Positions 10,557-19,526 of a DNA stretch of 64,000 nucleotides are shown in pieces (the first letter of the stretch is position 1; every line of letters starts with the position of its first letter). A model generated the notes under the pieces. The model saw only the letters and a list, made by a program, of their open reading frames with translations, was not told the origin of the DNA and made no database searches. The stretch covers positions 124,001-188,000 of the forward strand of contig SCRT01000007.1 in NCBI GenBank assembly GCA_004298465.1. The letters run 5' to 3'. Both the position numbers and the translations under genes were made by a program. The stretch comes from Nevskiaceae bacterium (lineage in GTDB: Bacteria > Pseudomonadota > Gammaproteobacteria > Nevskiales > Nevskiaceae).

Positions 10557-11234
10557 TCAGCGATGGCGCCAATGGCCACCACCCCAGCCCCGGTGCCGAT
10601 AGCCGCCCCGCCAATGGCCGCCGCCCCAGTACGTGCCCACCCCGATCGACAGGCTCGGGCCCCAGTAATAGCCTGGCCACCCATAGCCGTACCCACCACC
10701 GTAATAGCTGCCGTAATAACCTCCGTAGTACACGGGGAGCGGCGCGTAAACAGGTGAGGGCACGCCATAAACCACTGTTGTCGGCGTCTCGCTCACCACG
10801 CTGTCCTGCACCACGGCCGTCGACTCATTTTCCGGGCCACTGCAGCCCAGCGTCACACCGTCGCTGGACTGCACGCTGTTTCCCACCTTCACCACGATCG
10901 AGCGCCGCACGGCCGTACCGTCAGCCCGCTGCACCACGAGTTCGATGGTATTGCGTCCTGCCGTCAGACCACCGTTCAGCGTCACTTTCGGCCATGCACT
11001 GTGCACCCGGTCCACCGGCGCCAGTACGCCATTGAGCAGCACCACGACGTGCCGGGGCTTGAAGGCGGCTGCGGCGGCATCGAAATTCACCTGGGTACGG
11101 GCGCCGGCTTGCGCACACGTGAGCGTGGGGTCGACCTGCGACAGGCTGACCTGGATGCCATCGACAGCGGGCGCCCGCGCCACGGCAGCCAATGGCAGAC
11201 TCAGCAGGCTTGCGGCAATCATCCAGCTTTTCAT
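10557..11234 (-). CDS. Exported protein with Gly/Tyr/Trp/His-rich tail
   Basis: A 225-residue protein with a Sec signal peptide (MKSWMIAASLLSLPLAAVARA). Residues ~25-140 look like a small beta-rich domain with two Cys (LTCAQAG and VTLGCSG) that could form a disulfide. The last ~65 residues are a low-complexity tail of GYY, GGG, GYW and GGGHWRGG units ending in basic HWRHR. The start is fixed by AAAGGAG about 8 bases upstream of the ATG. I do not recognise the family. The tail resembles those of some surface or metal-binding proteins, but this is only a resemblance. Confidence 0.72.
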   Translation of the reverse strand: MKSWMIAASLLSLPLAAVARAPAVDGIQVSLSQVDPTLTCAQAGARTQVNFDAAAAAFKPRHVVVLLNGVLAPVDRVHSAWPKVTLNGGLTAGRNTIELVVQRADGTAVRRSIVVKVGNSVQSSDGVTLGCSGPENESTAVVQDSVVSETPTTVVYGVPSPVYAPLPVYYGGYYGSYYGGGYGYGWPGYYWGPSLSIGVGTYWGGGHWRGGYRHRGWGGGHWRHR

Positions 11235-11272
11235 TGCTCGGCTCCTTTCATGGCATGGCCTGAAGGTTTTGA

Positions 11273-13657
11273 CTATATCGCCTGTGTGGGGTTCCTGGGC
11301 CCGGTGTCTGGTGCGACAACGTATTCCACGTTCATGCAATGGCTGTCCTCCGGGTCGCGCTGCACCGTGAACCCGAGCGAGCGGCACAGCCCGAGCATGG
11401 CGGTGTTTTCCGCCAGCACCTCGCCGTACACCACCGCCACGCCACGGCGGCGCGCATATTCGATCAACCGCTGCAGCAGGTGGCGCCCCAGACCTTGGCG
11501 CGCCCAGTCCTGATGGACGAGCACCGCATATTCCGCGCGCGTTTCGTCGTCGCTGATGATCAGGTGTCCGAGCGCCACGATGGCATCGCGGTCTGCCGGG
11601 TTGTCGGTGGCCACGAGGCCCAGCTCGCGGTCGTAGTCGATCTGCGAGAAACGCGCCGCCATGGCGTGCGTGAAGTGGCGGATCAAGTGGAAGAAGCGCA
11701 GGCGAATCGCTTCTGGGTCCGTATGCTCAAGCATCTCGATCACGGCCGGTTCATCCTCGGGGCGGATCGCCCGCACCGTGCAACCCTGGCCGTCGCGCAG
11801 CGCCACGTGTTCCGTCAGCGCTACCGGGTATGGGGCAAGCACCAGCCTCCGGGCTTCCGGCAAGGGCTCCGGGTCGACGCGCATCAGCGCTTCCCGGATG
11901 CGACAGTGGCCGCCGTCGCGCGTGACATTCAGGCACGCCTGGAGCGCCGCCAGGTGCGGCTGGTCCACCACCAGACTGGCGAAGCGGATCAGGGCAATCG
12001 CCAGCCGCTGCACGTCGCGGCGCGTGCGCGGCGCAACGCCGTCCCAACCGAAGCCTGCCGCCTGCAGCACGCGGCGGGCCAGTACCGCATCCAGCGGCGG
12101 CAGTGCGTAGACCTCGCTTCCACGCAGCCCCACGGCTTCCGCCTGGACCGCCAGACAGGTGCCGAACTCGGGATGGCGGAACGACCGCAGCCGCATTGCC
12201 GGGCCGCTCGCGGAACCGTGGCGACGCCCGACGCCGTAGGTCTCCAGCGCCTTCAACGCCAGCCGCCGGGCGGGCGCCCGCGCCTGCGAGACTTCTCGCG
12301 CAATTCGCGCCGTCGCAGGTGCTTCCGGCGTGAAATGGGTCCACAGCGGCGGCGTCTGCATCAACGCTTCCTGGGTGGCCAAATGCTGGCGCGGGTAGCG
12401 CAGCGCACGGGCCGCCGCATCTGGCGAGGCGAACGTCGCCATGCCTTGGGCAGCGCACAATGCCCGCGCTTCACGCGTGCTGTCGAGCCCCAGCCACACC
12501 GTCACGATGCGGCGCAGCTGGGCGCTGGCCAGCACGGCGTGCGCGGCCTCCACGTGGGCCTGCCCCGGTTCGGGACTGCGTATCAGCAGCACCGTTCCCA
12601 CGTGTTCGTCGTCCAGCAGATATTCCGCAACCGCGACGACGTCCGCCACCGGCAGCGTGCCGAGATCCACCGCGCCCGCGACGAACCGTACCAGCGGCCA
12701 GCGCGCCCGCAGCACGCGACGCTGTTCGTCGCGCAGCATGAACGGCTGCACGCCCTCGCGCAGCAAGGCATCGACGCCCAGTGCACAGACGCCGGCACCG
12801 TTGCCCAGCACGGCGACGCCACGGCGGGCTTCATGGCGGCGTTCATCAAGCGCTGCAATGGCGTCGAACAGACCCTCCAGACTGCGGCATTCGATGAGCC
12901 CGGCGCGGGCAAACGCAGCCGAACGTACCGGATCGGTGCCGCGCGACGGCAGCAGCAATTCTTCACCACTGTGGGTCTGCAGCACTGCAACGGGCTTGTT
13001 GCGCGCCGCGGCGCGCGCTGCCGACATGAAGCGCCGCCCGTGCGGAACGCGTCCGAGCTGGATCACCACGCTGTGGACATCGGGGTCGACGGCGGCGTAG
13101 TCGAGCAGATCAGCGATGTCGACATCCGCTTCAGCCCCCGTGGTGGCGAGCCACGCAAGACCCAGCGCGCGGCCTCGCGCCCAGTCCACGGCAGCCGCCG
13201 CGATGGTGCGCGACTGTGCGATCAGCGCCGTATGGCCGGGAGCGATCAGGGTCGTGAATGCACAGGCGTTGAAAGGCCCGGCGGGCCGCACGACACCCGC
13301 CGAACGGGCACCGAGCAGGCGGATACCGCTCTCGCGAGCCGCCCGCCAAGCCGTTGGATTCACCGGTACGTCGGTGGCGACGATCGCTGCCCGGCAGCGC
13401 AATACTGCAAGCAACCGGAAGGTTTCCGCAGTCAGGATACGGCCGTCGAAGACCACTGCGAGGTCGGCGCGCGCCAGCTGTGACAAGCGCTCGACACCCT
13501 CCCATTCCGCTTCCCGTGCCCCGACCAGCACGCGTTGCGCCGGTCTCCGGCTGCCTGCGAGATTGGCCAGCAGTTGCCGCTGGCCGGGGCTGCGTGCCGC
13601 GCCGAGCACCGCCACTTCGCGCGGCATGAACAGCGCTTCCAGGTTGCGCGCCGACAT
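11273..13657 (-). CDS. Pat/PatZ-type protein lysine acetyltransferase
   Basis: A 794-residue fusion of an acyl-CoA-synthetase (ADP-forming)-like region with a C-terminal GNAT domain. The N-terminus LEALFMPREVAVLGAARSPG is the CoA-binding Rossmann start. A succinyl-CoA-ligase-like part (SQSGA-type loop degenerated to AQSRTIAAAAVDWA) and a poorly preserved ATP-grasp-like segment follow. From about residue 635 a GNAT domain reads VRAIRPEDEPAVIEML, then the acetyl-CoA loop QGLGRHLL and GEVLAENTAML. Such enzymes acetylate acyl-CoA synthetases to switch them off. It is about 90 residues shorter than E. coli PatZ. I chose ATG 13657; a TTG overlapping the upstream stop is the alternative. Confidence 0.85.
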   Translation of the reverse strand: MSARNLEALFMPREVAVLGAARSPGQRQLLANLAGSRRPAQRVLVGAREAEWEGVERLSQLARADLAVVFDGRILTAETFRLLAVLRCRAAIVATDVPVNPTAWRAARESGIRLLGARSAGVVRPAGPFNACAFTTLIAPGHTALIAQSRTIAAAAVDWARGRALGLAWLATTGAEADVDIADLLDYAAVDPDVHSVVIQLGRVPHGRRFMSAARAAARNKPVAVLQTHSGEELLLPSRGTDPVRSAAFARAGLIECRSLEGLFDAIAALDERRHEARRGVAVLGNGAGVCALGVDALLREGVQPFMLRDEQRRVLRARWPLVRFVAGAVDLGTLPVADVVAVAEYLLDDEHVGTVLLIRSPEPGQAHVEAAHAVLASAQLRRIVTVWLGLDSTREARALCAAQGMATFASPDAAARALRYPRQHLATQEALMQTPPLWTHFTPEAPATARIAREVSQARAPARRLALKALETYGVGRRHGSASGPAMRLRSFRHPEFGTCLAVQAEAVGLRGSEVYALPPLDAVLARRVLQAAGFGWDGVAPRTRRDVQRLAIALIRFASLVVDQPHLAALQACLNVTRDGGHCRIREALMRVDPEPLPEARRLVLAPYPVALTEHVALRDGQGCTVRAIRPEDEPAVIEMLEHTDPEAIRLRFFHLIRHFTHAMAARFSQIDYDRELGLVATDNPADRDAIVALGHLIISDDETRAEYAVLVHQDWARQGLGRHLLQRLIEYARRRGVAVVYGEVLAENTAMLGLCRSLGFTVQRDPEDSHCMNVEYVVAPDTGPRNPTQAI

Positions 13658-13662
13658 CCTGC

Positions 13663-14595
13663 TCAACGCTCCAGAAACGGCTGCAGGAATGCTTCCACGC
13701 TTTCCGCCAGCGCGTGAAGGTCATAACCCCCTTCCAGGGTAGCCACGACGCGACCGTGGCAATGGCGTGCGGCAAAAGCCTGCAGCCACGCCGCCAGCCA
13801 CGCATAATCCGCAGCTTCGAGATTCAGATGCGCCAGCGGATCGTCGCGGTGCGCATCGAAGCCGGCGGATACGAACAGCAGCTCCGGCCGATGCGCCTCC
13901 AGCGCCGGGAACCACGCCCGTTCGACTGCGGCACGCCATGCCGCACCGTCAGTACCGGCCCGCAATGGCACATCCACGAAGTGGACATTGGCCGCGTCGG
14001 ACGCCCAGTACGGATACAGCGGCGACTGGTAGGTGTTGCAGACCAGCACGCGCGGATCGTTACGGAAAATGTTGGCCGTGCCATTGCCGTAGTGCACGTC
14101 GAAATCCACGACCGCGATGCGCCGCAGCCCGCCCGCCAGCGCATGGGCGGCGCCGACGGCAAGGTTGTCGAAAAAGCAGAAGCCCATGCTGTGGTCGTAT
14201 TCCGCATGGTGCCCCGGCGGACGGACTGCGCAGAATGCCAGCTCGGCCTGCCCCGCCTGCACCGTGTCAACGGCCAGCACTGCAGCGCCTGCGGCGCGCT
14301 GCGCGGCTTCCGCCGTGTGGGGGTTCGCGAGCGTGTCGGGGTCGATCTGCCGGTAGCCTGAAGCCGGCGCGTCGAGCACGTCATCGACATGGGCTGCGGA
14401 ATGGACGCGCAGCAGCGCTTCACGCGATGCGCGCGGAGCCTCAAGGCGTTGCAGCCGCTCCAGCACTCCGGAACGCTGCAGCCGCGACTCGATGGCGCGC
14501 AGGCGTGCCGGACACTCGGGGTGACCCACGCCCATCTCGTGGGCGAAACATGCGGGATGGGTGATCCACGCGACTGCCGGTAGTACTGGCGACAT
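13663..14595 (-). CDS. Histone-deacetylase-family (AcuC/HDAC-like) hydrolase
   Basis: A 310-residue arginase/deacetylase-fold enzyme. The substrate loop HEMGVGHPECPARL is near residue 19 and the active-site His pair lies in RPPGHHAEYD. The zinc ligands are in DFDVHYGNGT (Asp, His) and SAGFDAHRDDP (Asp), and LEGGYDL carries the end-of-pocket Gly-Gly-Tyr. All catalytic positions I can check are intact. Members remove acyl groups from protein lysines or from small acetylated amines. Its stop lies 5 bases before the start of the acetyltransferase gene, so writer and eraser are likely co-expressed. Confidence 0.9.
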   Translation of the reverse strand: MSPVLPAVAWITHPACFAHEMGVGHPECPARLRAIESRLQRSGVLERLQRLEAPRASREALLRVHSAAHVDDVLDAPASGYRQIDPDTLANPHTAEAAQRAAGAAVLAVDTVQAGQAELAFCAVRPPGHHAEYDHSMGFCFFDNLAVGAAHALAGGLRRIAVVDFDVHYGNGTANIFRNDPRVLVCNTYQSPLYPYWASDAANVHFVDVPLRAGTDGAAWRAAVERAWFPALEAHRPELLFVSAGFDAHRDDPLAHLNLEAADYAWLAAWLQAFAARHCHGRVVATLEGGYDLHALAESVEAFLQPFLER

Positions 14596-14666
14596 GCCGA
14601 CAGTCTAGGCAAGCGCCGGGGGAACCGCATCCAGCGCCCGCAAACCGGGAAGCCCGTGCGTTCGCG

Positions 14667-15005
14667 TCACTCCGGGCGCCGCACGGACTCCTCAAGATAA
14701 TCCGCCAGCTTTGTCCAATGGTCGCGGTGGATCTTCGGGATGACTTGGCCGAAGCCGATACGGATCGCACGGCTGGCGCTCGCCAATCCAAGCTTCACGG
14801 CACTGCGCAGCGCAAAGCCCACACCGAGGCTATCCAGTGGCCGGATGAAGAACCATTCCAGCGTCGTTTCCGTGAGCTTGCCGATGAGGGCAACAACTTC
14901 CGCGTGACGTTCCGGCCCCAGACGGCCACTGCGGATGTCGTCCGCCATGCGCAGTGCTTGCGCAGCAAGCTCCGGCGAAATTTCCGACCTGACTTCAGCA
15001 TTCAT
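14667..15005 (-). CDS. Small protein of unknown function, last gene of the transport cluster
   Basis: A 112-residue protein with no signal peptide. The N-terminal half is helical and charged. The middle TTLEWFFIRPLDSLGVGFAL and SAVKLGLASASRAIRIGFG is amphipathic to hydrophobic and could lie on a membrane. I do not recognise the family. A good ribosome site (GGGAGATCGGAG) precedes the ATG. It begins 37 bases after the stop of the AdeT-like gene upstream, so it probably belongs to that operon. Confidence 0.6.
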   Translation of the reverse strand: MNAEVRSEISPELAAQALRMADDIRSGRLGPERHAEVVALIGKLTETTLEWFFIRPLDSLGVGFALRSAVKLGLASASRAIRIGFGQVIPKIHRDHWTKLADYLEESVRRPE

Positions 15006-15042
15006 CTCCGATCTCCCAAAAACCGACGGAACAGGGCCGCGT

Positions 15043-16137
15043 TCATACCGGACCGCCTTCCGTGTTGCCGCTGCATTCCGCGAGTTGAGAGCCGAAATCC
15101 TGACAACGGATCTTCTTCAACAGGTGCTGCATGCGGTGGTCGTAGTGGTTCGCATCCCACAGGTGCTGACGAATCTGCACCAGCATGGCGGCATATTTCA
15201 GCACCCGGTCCTGCGTGATGTGGACCCAGAATTTCTTGGGGATCTTGGCGTCGTAACCACGCTCCAGCTTGAGCGCCGTCGGCATGAGGTTCTGGCTTAC
15301 CCAGTCCCGCGACTGCTTGGCAAAGCCGGCCGGGAAGCGGTCCTGGTAGACGTCCATCTGCAGCGACAGCATGCCGAGCGGGAAATCCGCAATGCCGCCC
15401 TTGTTGCCCAGACCCTTGTACATCTCCAGGGCCTCGAAAGCGAAGGACGGCGCATAGGCGTAGTCGACGTTGCCGTTGTTGAACATCGGGCCGAAGGTGG
15501 CGATGGTGGCGCTGACTGCGGAAGCCCCGGCGATGTTCGCAAACGTCGTCGCCTGCTTGTCGTTGTTGAGAATCGCGACTTTCTTGCCAGCGGCTTTCTC
15601 GAGGCTTGCAAGATTGTCGCGGTCGCGCGCGAACAGGAATACCTTGCCACCGGGCAGGATGCCCGCAAGCTCGACGCCGTTCTGTACCAGCAGCGGCGCA
15701 GCCTTCGGCGTCAGCATGATCTCCATCGCCATCTTTTCCTGGCGGTAGGTCTGCAGCCCGCCCAGCATGTCGAGGCTACCCGCAAACTTGATGAACTGCA
15801 TGTTGCGGATACCTGTGAAAGCGACCGCATCGCACTTCTTCGTCGCAAAGTCGGAGGCCGCCACGCCTTCGTCGGTATACGACCGCACATTGAAGCGCAC
15901 GCCCCATTGCAGCGCCGCCACCGTGTAGTTCTGCAACTGCGCGTACACCGGGCCGTTCTTGCCCACCGGATCGAACAGGCACAGGGAACGCGCCAGCATG
16001 GGTTGAGCCGCCAACACGGGCGTCGTCAGCAGGCTGCCCACAGCCGCCAGCAGCAGCGCCGCACACATCCCGCCACGGCGCGCGCCCCAGCACACACCCA
16101 TGGGCCGCCCGCCCTTACGCCAATCGATCATCGGCAT
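15043..16137 (-). CDS. AdeT-like putative solute-binding protein, copy 1
   Basis: A 364-residue exported protein. After an unusually long basic n-region a hydrophobic stretch (AALLLAAVGSLLTTPVLAA) ends near residue 44. The mature part begins ARSLCLFDPVGKNGPVY and contains DMLGGLQTY, ILPGGKVFLFARD, GKKVAILNNDKQATTFANIA and ATFGPMFNNGNVDY. This pattern matches the AdeT1/2 (DUF6091) putative solute-binding proteins, relatives of TRAP-type binding proteins, as I recall the family. It ends AECSGNTEGGPV, almost the same as its paralogue upstream. GGAG precedes the ATG. It is expected to deliver an unknown ligand to the permease encoded upstream. Confidence 0.78.
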   Translation of the reverse strand: MPMIDWRKGGRPMGVCWGARRGGMCAALLLAAVGSLLTTPVLAAQPMLARSLCLFDPVGKNGPVYAQLQNYTVAALQWGVRFNVRSYTDEGVAASDFATKKCDAVAFTGIRNMQFIKFAGSLDMLGGLQTYRQEKMAMEIMLTPKAAPLLVQNGVELAGILPGGKVFLFARDRDNLASLEKAAGKKVAILNNDKQATTFANIAGASAVSATIATFGPMFNNGNVDYAYAPSFAFEALEMYKGLGNKGGIADFPLGMLSLQMDVYQDRFPAGFAKQSRDWVSQNLMPTALKLERGYDAKIPKKFWVHITQDRVLKYAAMLVQIRQHLWDANHYDHRMQHLLKKIRCQDFGSQLAECSGNTEGGPV

Positions 16138-16152
16138 CCGTGACTCCAGACG

Positions 16153-16185
16153 AAAAAGCCCGGCTCGCGCGTGCGCCGGCCGGGC
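16153..16185 (-). terminator. Intrinsic terminator between the two AdeT-like genes
   Basis: On the minus strand GCCCGGC (16185-16179) pairs with GCCGGGC (16164-16158) and is followed by five T residues (16157-16153). It lies after the stop at 16210 and before the start at 16137. It may reduce expression of the downstream paralogue. Confidence 0.75.
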
Positions 16186-16209
16186 AGTTGAACCACCGCG
16201 TAGCCAGGC

Positions 16210-17238
16210 TCAGACCGGCCCACCTTCCGTGCTGCCGCTGCATTCCGCCATGCCCGGCTTCTCCTTGCAGCGAATCTTCTTGAGCAGGCGCTGCATCTCG
16301 TGCGAGTACCAGTTGCTCTCCCACAGCCTCTGACGCACCTGCGCGGTCAGGTCGTTGTACTTGGTAGAGCGCGCCTCATCGATGTGCACCCAGTACTTCT
16401 TGTCGATCTTGGCATCGCTTTCCTTGACCTTGGCGATCGCCGTGTTCCACATGTTGGTGGCCACCCAGGTACGGGATTTCTGGCCGAAATCCGCCGGGAA
16501 CTTGTCTTTGTGGATATCAAGCTGTAGTGACAACTGGCCAAGGACGTAGTCCGCGATGCCGCCGTTCGGCTGCAGGCCCTTGTAAAGCTCGAGCGCTTCA
16601 TAGGCGAACGACGGCGCGTAGCAATAGTCGACGCTGCCGTTGTTGAACATCGGGCCAAACGTGGCGATCGTCGCATTGACCGCGGACGCACCGGCGACAT
16701 TCGCGAACGTCGAAGCCTGCTTGTCGTTGTCGAGGATCGCGACTTTCTTGCCGGCTGCCTTGGCAATGGATTCCAGGTTCGCCTTGTCGCGCGCGAACAG
16801 GAAGGCTTTGCCGCCGGGCACCACGCCGACGACCTCGACATTGCCCTGCGTCATCAGCTTCGCCGCCTTGGGGCTGGAGATAACCTGAATGGCGGTGTGC
16901 TCTCCCTCGTAGGACTGCAGGCCACCGAGCATATCGAGGCTGCCCGCAAACTTCACAAGATGAATGTTGTTGATGCCTGGAATTTCCATCGCATCGCACT
17001 TGCCGGCATTGAAGTCGGCGATCGCGACCTGGGCATCCGTATACGGCTTGGCATCGAACTTCACGCCCCAGTTCAGCGCCTCGTTGACGTAGTTCGTGAA
17101 CGTCTGATAGACAAAACCGTTCGCACCGATCGGATCATAGATGCACAGGCTGCGCTCCACCGTCGCGGCTGACGCGCAGTTCCACACACCGATCCCGGCA
17201 ACCACCGCTGCCGCACCCGCAATCCACTTACGCTTCAT
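16210..17238 (-). CDS. AdeT-like putative solute-binding protein, copy 2
   Basis: A 342-residue paralogue of the downstream gene, roughly half identical by eye. The signal peptide (KRKWIAGAAAVVAGIGVWNC...ASA) would be cut near residue 26. Shared landmarks are RSLCIYDPIGANGFVYQ, FAGSLDMLGGLQSYEGEH, GVVPGGKAFLFARDKANL, KKVAILDNDKQASTFANVAG, FGPMFNNGSVDYCYAPSF and the end AECSGSTEGGPV. I start at the ATG at 17238, five bases after GGAGGT; a TTG directly before it is in frame. Its position right after the permease gene suggests it is the main ligand receptor. Two conserved Cys near the C-terminus (IRCKEK, AECSG) may form a disulfide. Confidence 0.8.
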   Translation of the reverse strand: MKRKWIAGAAAVVAGIGVWNCASAATVERSLCIYDPIGANGFVYQTFTNYVNEALNWGVKFDAKPYTDAQVAIADFNAGKCDAMEIPGINNIHLVKFAGSLDMLGGLQSYEGEHTAIQVISSPKAAKLMTQGNVEVVGVVPGGKAFLFARDKANLESIAKAAGKKVAILDNDKQASTFANVAGASAVNATIATFGPMFNNGSVDYCYAPSFAYEALELYKGLQPNGGIADYVLGQLSLQLDIHKDKFPADFGQKSRTWVATNMWNTAIAKVKESDAKIDKKYWVHIDEARSTKYNDLTAQVRQRLWESNWYSHEMQRLLKKIRCKEKPGMAECSGSTEGGPV

Positions 17239-17320
17239 CAAACACCTCCTGAAGGGTTACTCCTTGGCACCTCAACCGGCTGGGCACTGCCACACTGTCT
17301 GCCCTGCCCCTTTTCAGCGA

Positions 17321-19441
17321 TCAACTCTTGATCAATTCGTACACCAGCGGCGCGAAGGACACGATCACCAGCGACGTCACCATGACCGCAAGCGGCACGA
17401 GGATACGTTCATGGCGCCGCCAGAACGTCCGCTCCGGGGGCTCCGCGGCCAGTGCCTCGAACTCCTTTTCCCCGATGGCCAGTCGCGCCAGCAAGTGGTT
17501 CAGCATCACCGGTGGCATCAGGTAGCCGACCTCGAAGGCCACCAGCGTCATCATCCAGAAATGAATCGGTTCGATGCCGTTCTTGTAGGCGATGCCGGCA
17601 ATGACGGCACTGACGAGAATGATGGCGCCGTAAGGATCGATGATCATGCCTATGACCGACAGCGTAACCATCATGATTGCTGTCGCCACCCACGGGTTGC
17701 CGAGATGCTGCGGAAACAGTTCCATGATCTCGGATCGCTCGATGGCCCCACCCAGGACCACGGCAAACGCCATCAGCAGGAGCAGCGCACCCATTGGAAC
17801 CGCAGCGTCGAACGTGCTGCGCCGCATCGTGGCCATGAAGCGTTCCTTGCTCTCCACCACAAAGCGCTGGCCGATTTCCTTCGACACGCGCGGCTGGATG
17901 AAGCGCTCGTAAAACACGTAGCCGATCAGGATCAGCGGCAGTACCACGGGTGCTGAGAACTCGTTGAACGGCTGGCCGAACAAGAACACGTAGGCAAAGA
18001 TGATGGCGGCGCCGATCACGGCGTACGGAACCATCGGCAACAGTGCCTTCAGGCTCGGGATCAGCGCCTCGCGCGGCGGCGCGCAGGTCAGCGGGCTGCG
18101 GCGGTTGAGCAGCGTGACGATGATGAAGATCGCCGCCGACAGCAGGAAAATCATGAGGCCCCAGTGGAACAGGACGTCCGTCGTCACCTGCCGGTTCAAC
18201 GCCGCGATGATGACGATCATCAGGCACGGTGACAGCACCACGCCCATGCTGCCGGACATCGCGGCCGCACCCATCGCCAGCTGGCGACGCCCGCCCGCCA
18301 CACGGATCTCGTGATAGATCGTGCCGCCCAGCGCCAGCACGAAGATGCCGGATGCACCGGTGTAGGCCGTCGGCACTGCCGCGATCAGCACGATGGCGAT
18401 GGTGATCAGCTCCGGCGCCAGCTTCCACGGCCGCAGGACGTTGAACACCAGTTCCGTGAGATTCGTGTACTTCAGCAACACCCCGCCCCAGATATACAGC
18501 GCCACGGCCAGGTACAGGTCCGCGAACTGCGTCATGCGCAGGATCTGTACGATCATCTCGCCGACGTAACGCTCGGCGAAGATGAAGTACAGCCCACCCA
18601 GCAGCGCCAGCCAGGCATAGAGGGGGATCGTCAGCAGCGCATGGAACAGGCTGTTGTCCGCGGTCCCTTCCGGCGCCGCCTTGCCACGCGCGCGCAGCAT
18701 GTCCGACACGCACATGGCGGACAGGATCAGGAATCCGGCCACCCAGATGACATGCAATGGTGTGGACTGAATCTGCGTGGCGCCGTGGGCGTCGTGATAC
18801 CACCAGTCGATGGATGCGACGACCATGATGAAATTCGCCACCAGCTGCGCGCCGTTGTTGACGAGATGGTCGAGCCGCGACTTCGGCGGGCGCAATGCGA
18901 TGTGCTCATCCGCCAGTTTCGCCCCCACGCCGCCGATGAGGATGATGAGTATCAGCAGATAGGTCTGTCCGAGCTGCCCGAAAGTCGTCAAGACGCCGAC
19001 CCCGAGTTCCACGGCCCGATAGGCCCGGAGAACCGGCGACTTCAACTGCTCATGGTTGTACTCGTACATCTTGAACGAGTCGGCACATGCACTCTTGCGC
19101 TGCTCGATGGACTTGCGCAGCCCTTCCTCGTTGACCGGACCAGCGTCGAACAGCGAATCCGTCGTGTCCGCCTTCGCGCGGGCCTTGGCTTGGGCAACCG
19201 CCTTGTCCACATCCAGGTTCGGATCGCACGTGGGCTGCGGCATGTCCACGCGCAGGAAGTTGTACTGCCCCCAGATCTCGCCGCCCAGATGCAGCAATTG
19301 GGCGTGCACGTAGGAACTGGTGGTGAACACGATCGTCAGCAGCAGGATCGCCACCGGGATCGTGATGATGCGCTTCGGCTGCGTCTCCGGAGAGGTTTCC
19401 GGCGGCGTCGTCAAGGCTTTGAACAATGGGTCGTTGACCAT
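17321..19441 (-). CDS. TRAP-type transporter permease, enlarged (DctQM-like)
   Basis: A 706-residue polytopic inner-membrane protein. The C-terminal ~440 residues resemble the DctM large TRAP subunit: TAYTGASGIFVLALGGTI, AAAMSGSMGVVLSPCLMIVI, VPMGALLLLMAFAVVLGG and GMIIDPYGAIILVSAVIAGI. In front lie about 270 extra residues. These comprise a helix at ~26-46, an outside loop at ~47-135 with two Cys and a charged helical part, then about three helices (~160-178, 198-215, 229-248). These could stand in for the separate DctQ subunit, which is missing here. TRAP carriers import organic acids or other anions using a sodium or proton gradient. The start is the ATG giving MVNDPLFKAL. Confidence 0.82.
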   Translation of the reverse strand: MVNDPLFKALTTPPETSPETQPKRIITIPVAILLLTIVFTTSSYVHAQLLHLGGEIWGQYNFLRVDMPQPTCDPNLDVDKAVAQAKARAKADTTDSLFDAGPVNEEGLRKSIEQRKSACADSFKMYEYNHEQLKSPVLRAYRAVELGVGVLTTFGQLGQTYLLILIILIGGVGAKLADEHIALRPPKSRLDHLVNNGAQLVANFIMVVASIDWWYHDAHGATQIQSTPLHVIWVAGFLILSAMCVSDMLRARGKAAPEGTADNSLFHALLTIPLYAWLALLGGLYFIFAERYVGEMIVQILRMTQFADLYLAVALYIWGGVLLKYTNLTELVFNVLRPWKLAPELITIAIVLIAAVPTAYTGASGIFVLALGGTIYHEIRVAGGRRQLAMGAAAMSGSMGVVLSPCLMIVIIAALNRQVTTDVLFHWGLMIFLLSAAIFIIVTLLNRRSPLTCAPPREALIPSLKALLPMVPYAVIGAAIIFAYVFLFGQPFNEFSAPVVLPLILIGYVFYERFIQPRVSKEIGQRFVVESKERFMATMRRSTFDAAVPMGALLLLMAFAVVLGGAIERSEIMELFPQHLGNPWVATAIMMVTLSVIGMIIDPYGAIILVSAVIAGIAYKNGIEPIHFWMMTLVAFEVGYLMPPVMLNHLLARLAIGEKEFEALAAEPPERTFWRRHERILVPLAVMVTSLVIVSFAPLVYELIKS

Positions 19442-19526
19442 GATCTTGCGTATCCCTGAATAGCTTGACCTGCATTCCATCCACACCGCGCCCGATACGC
19501 GCGCGGCACGGCCCCGTCAGCGTCCG

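Noticed and set aside
11339..13483. A 714-residue open frame on the + strand opposite the acetyltransferase gene
   Set aside because: It has no recognisable domain, is rich in Arg, His and Gln as expected of an antisense GC-rich frame, and the minus-strand gene has clear CoA-binding and GNAT motifs.
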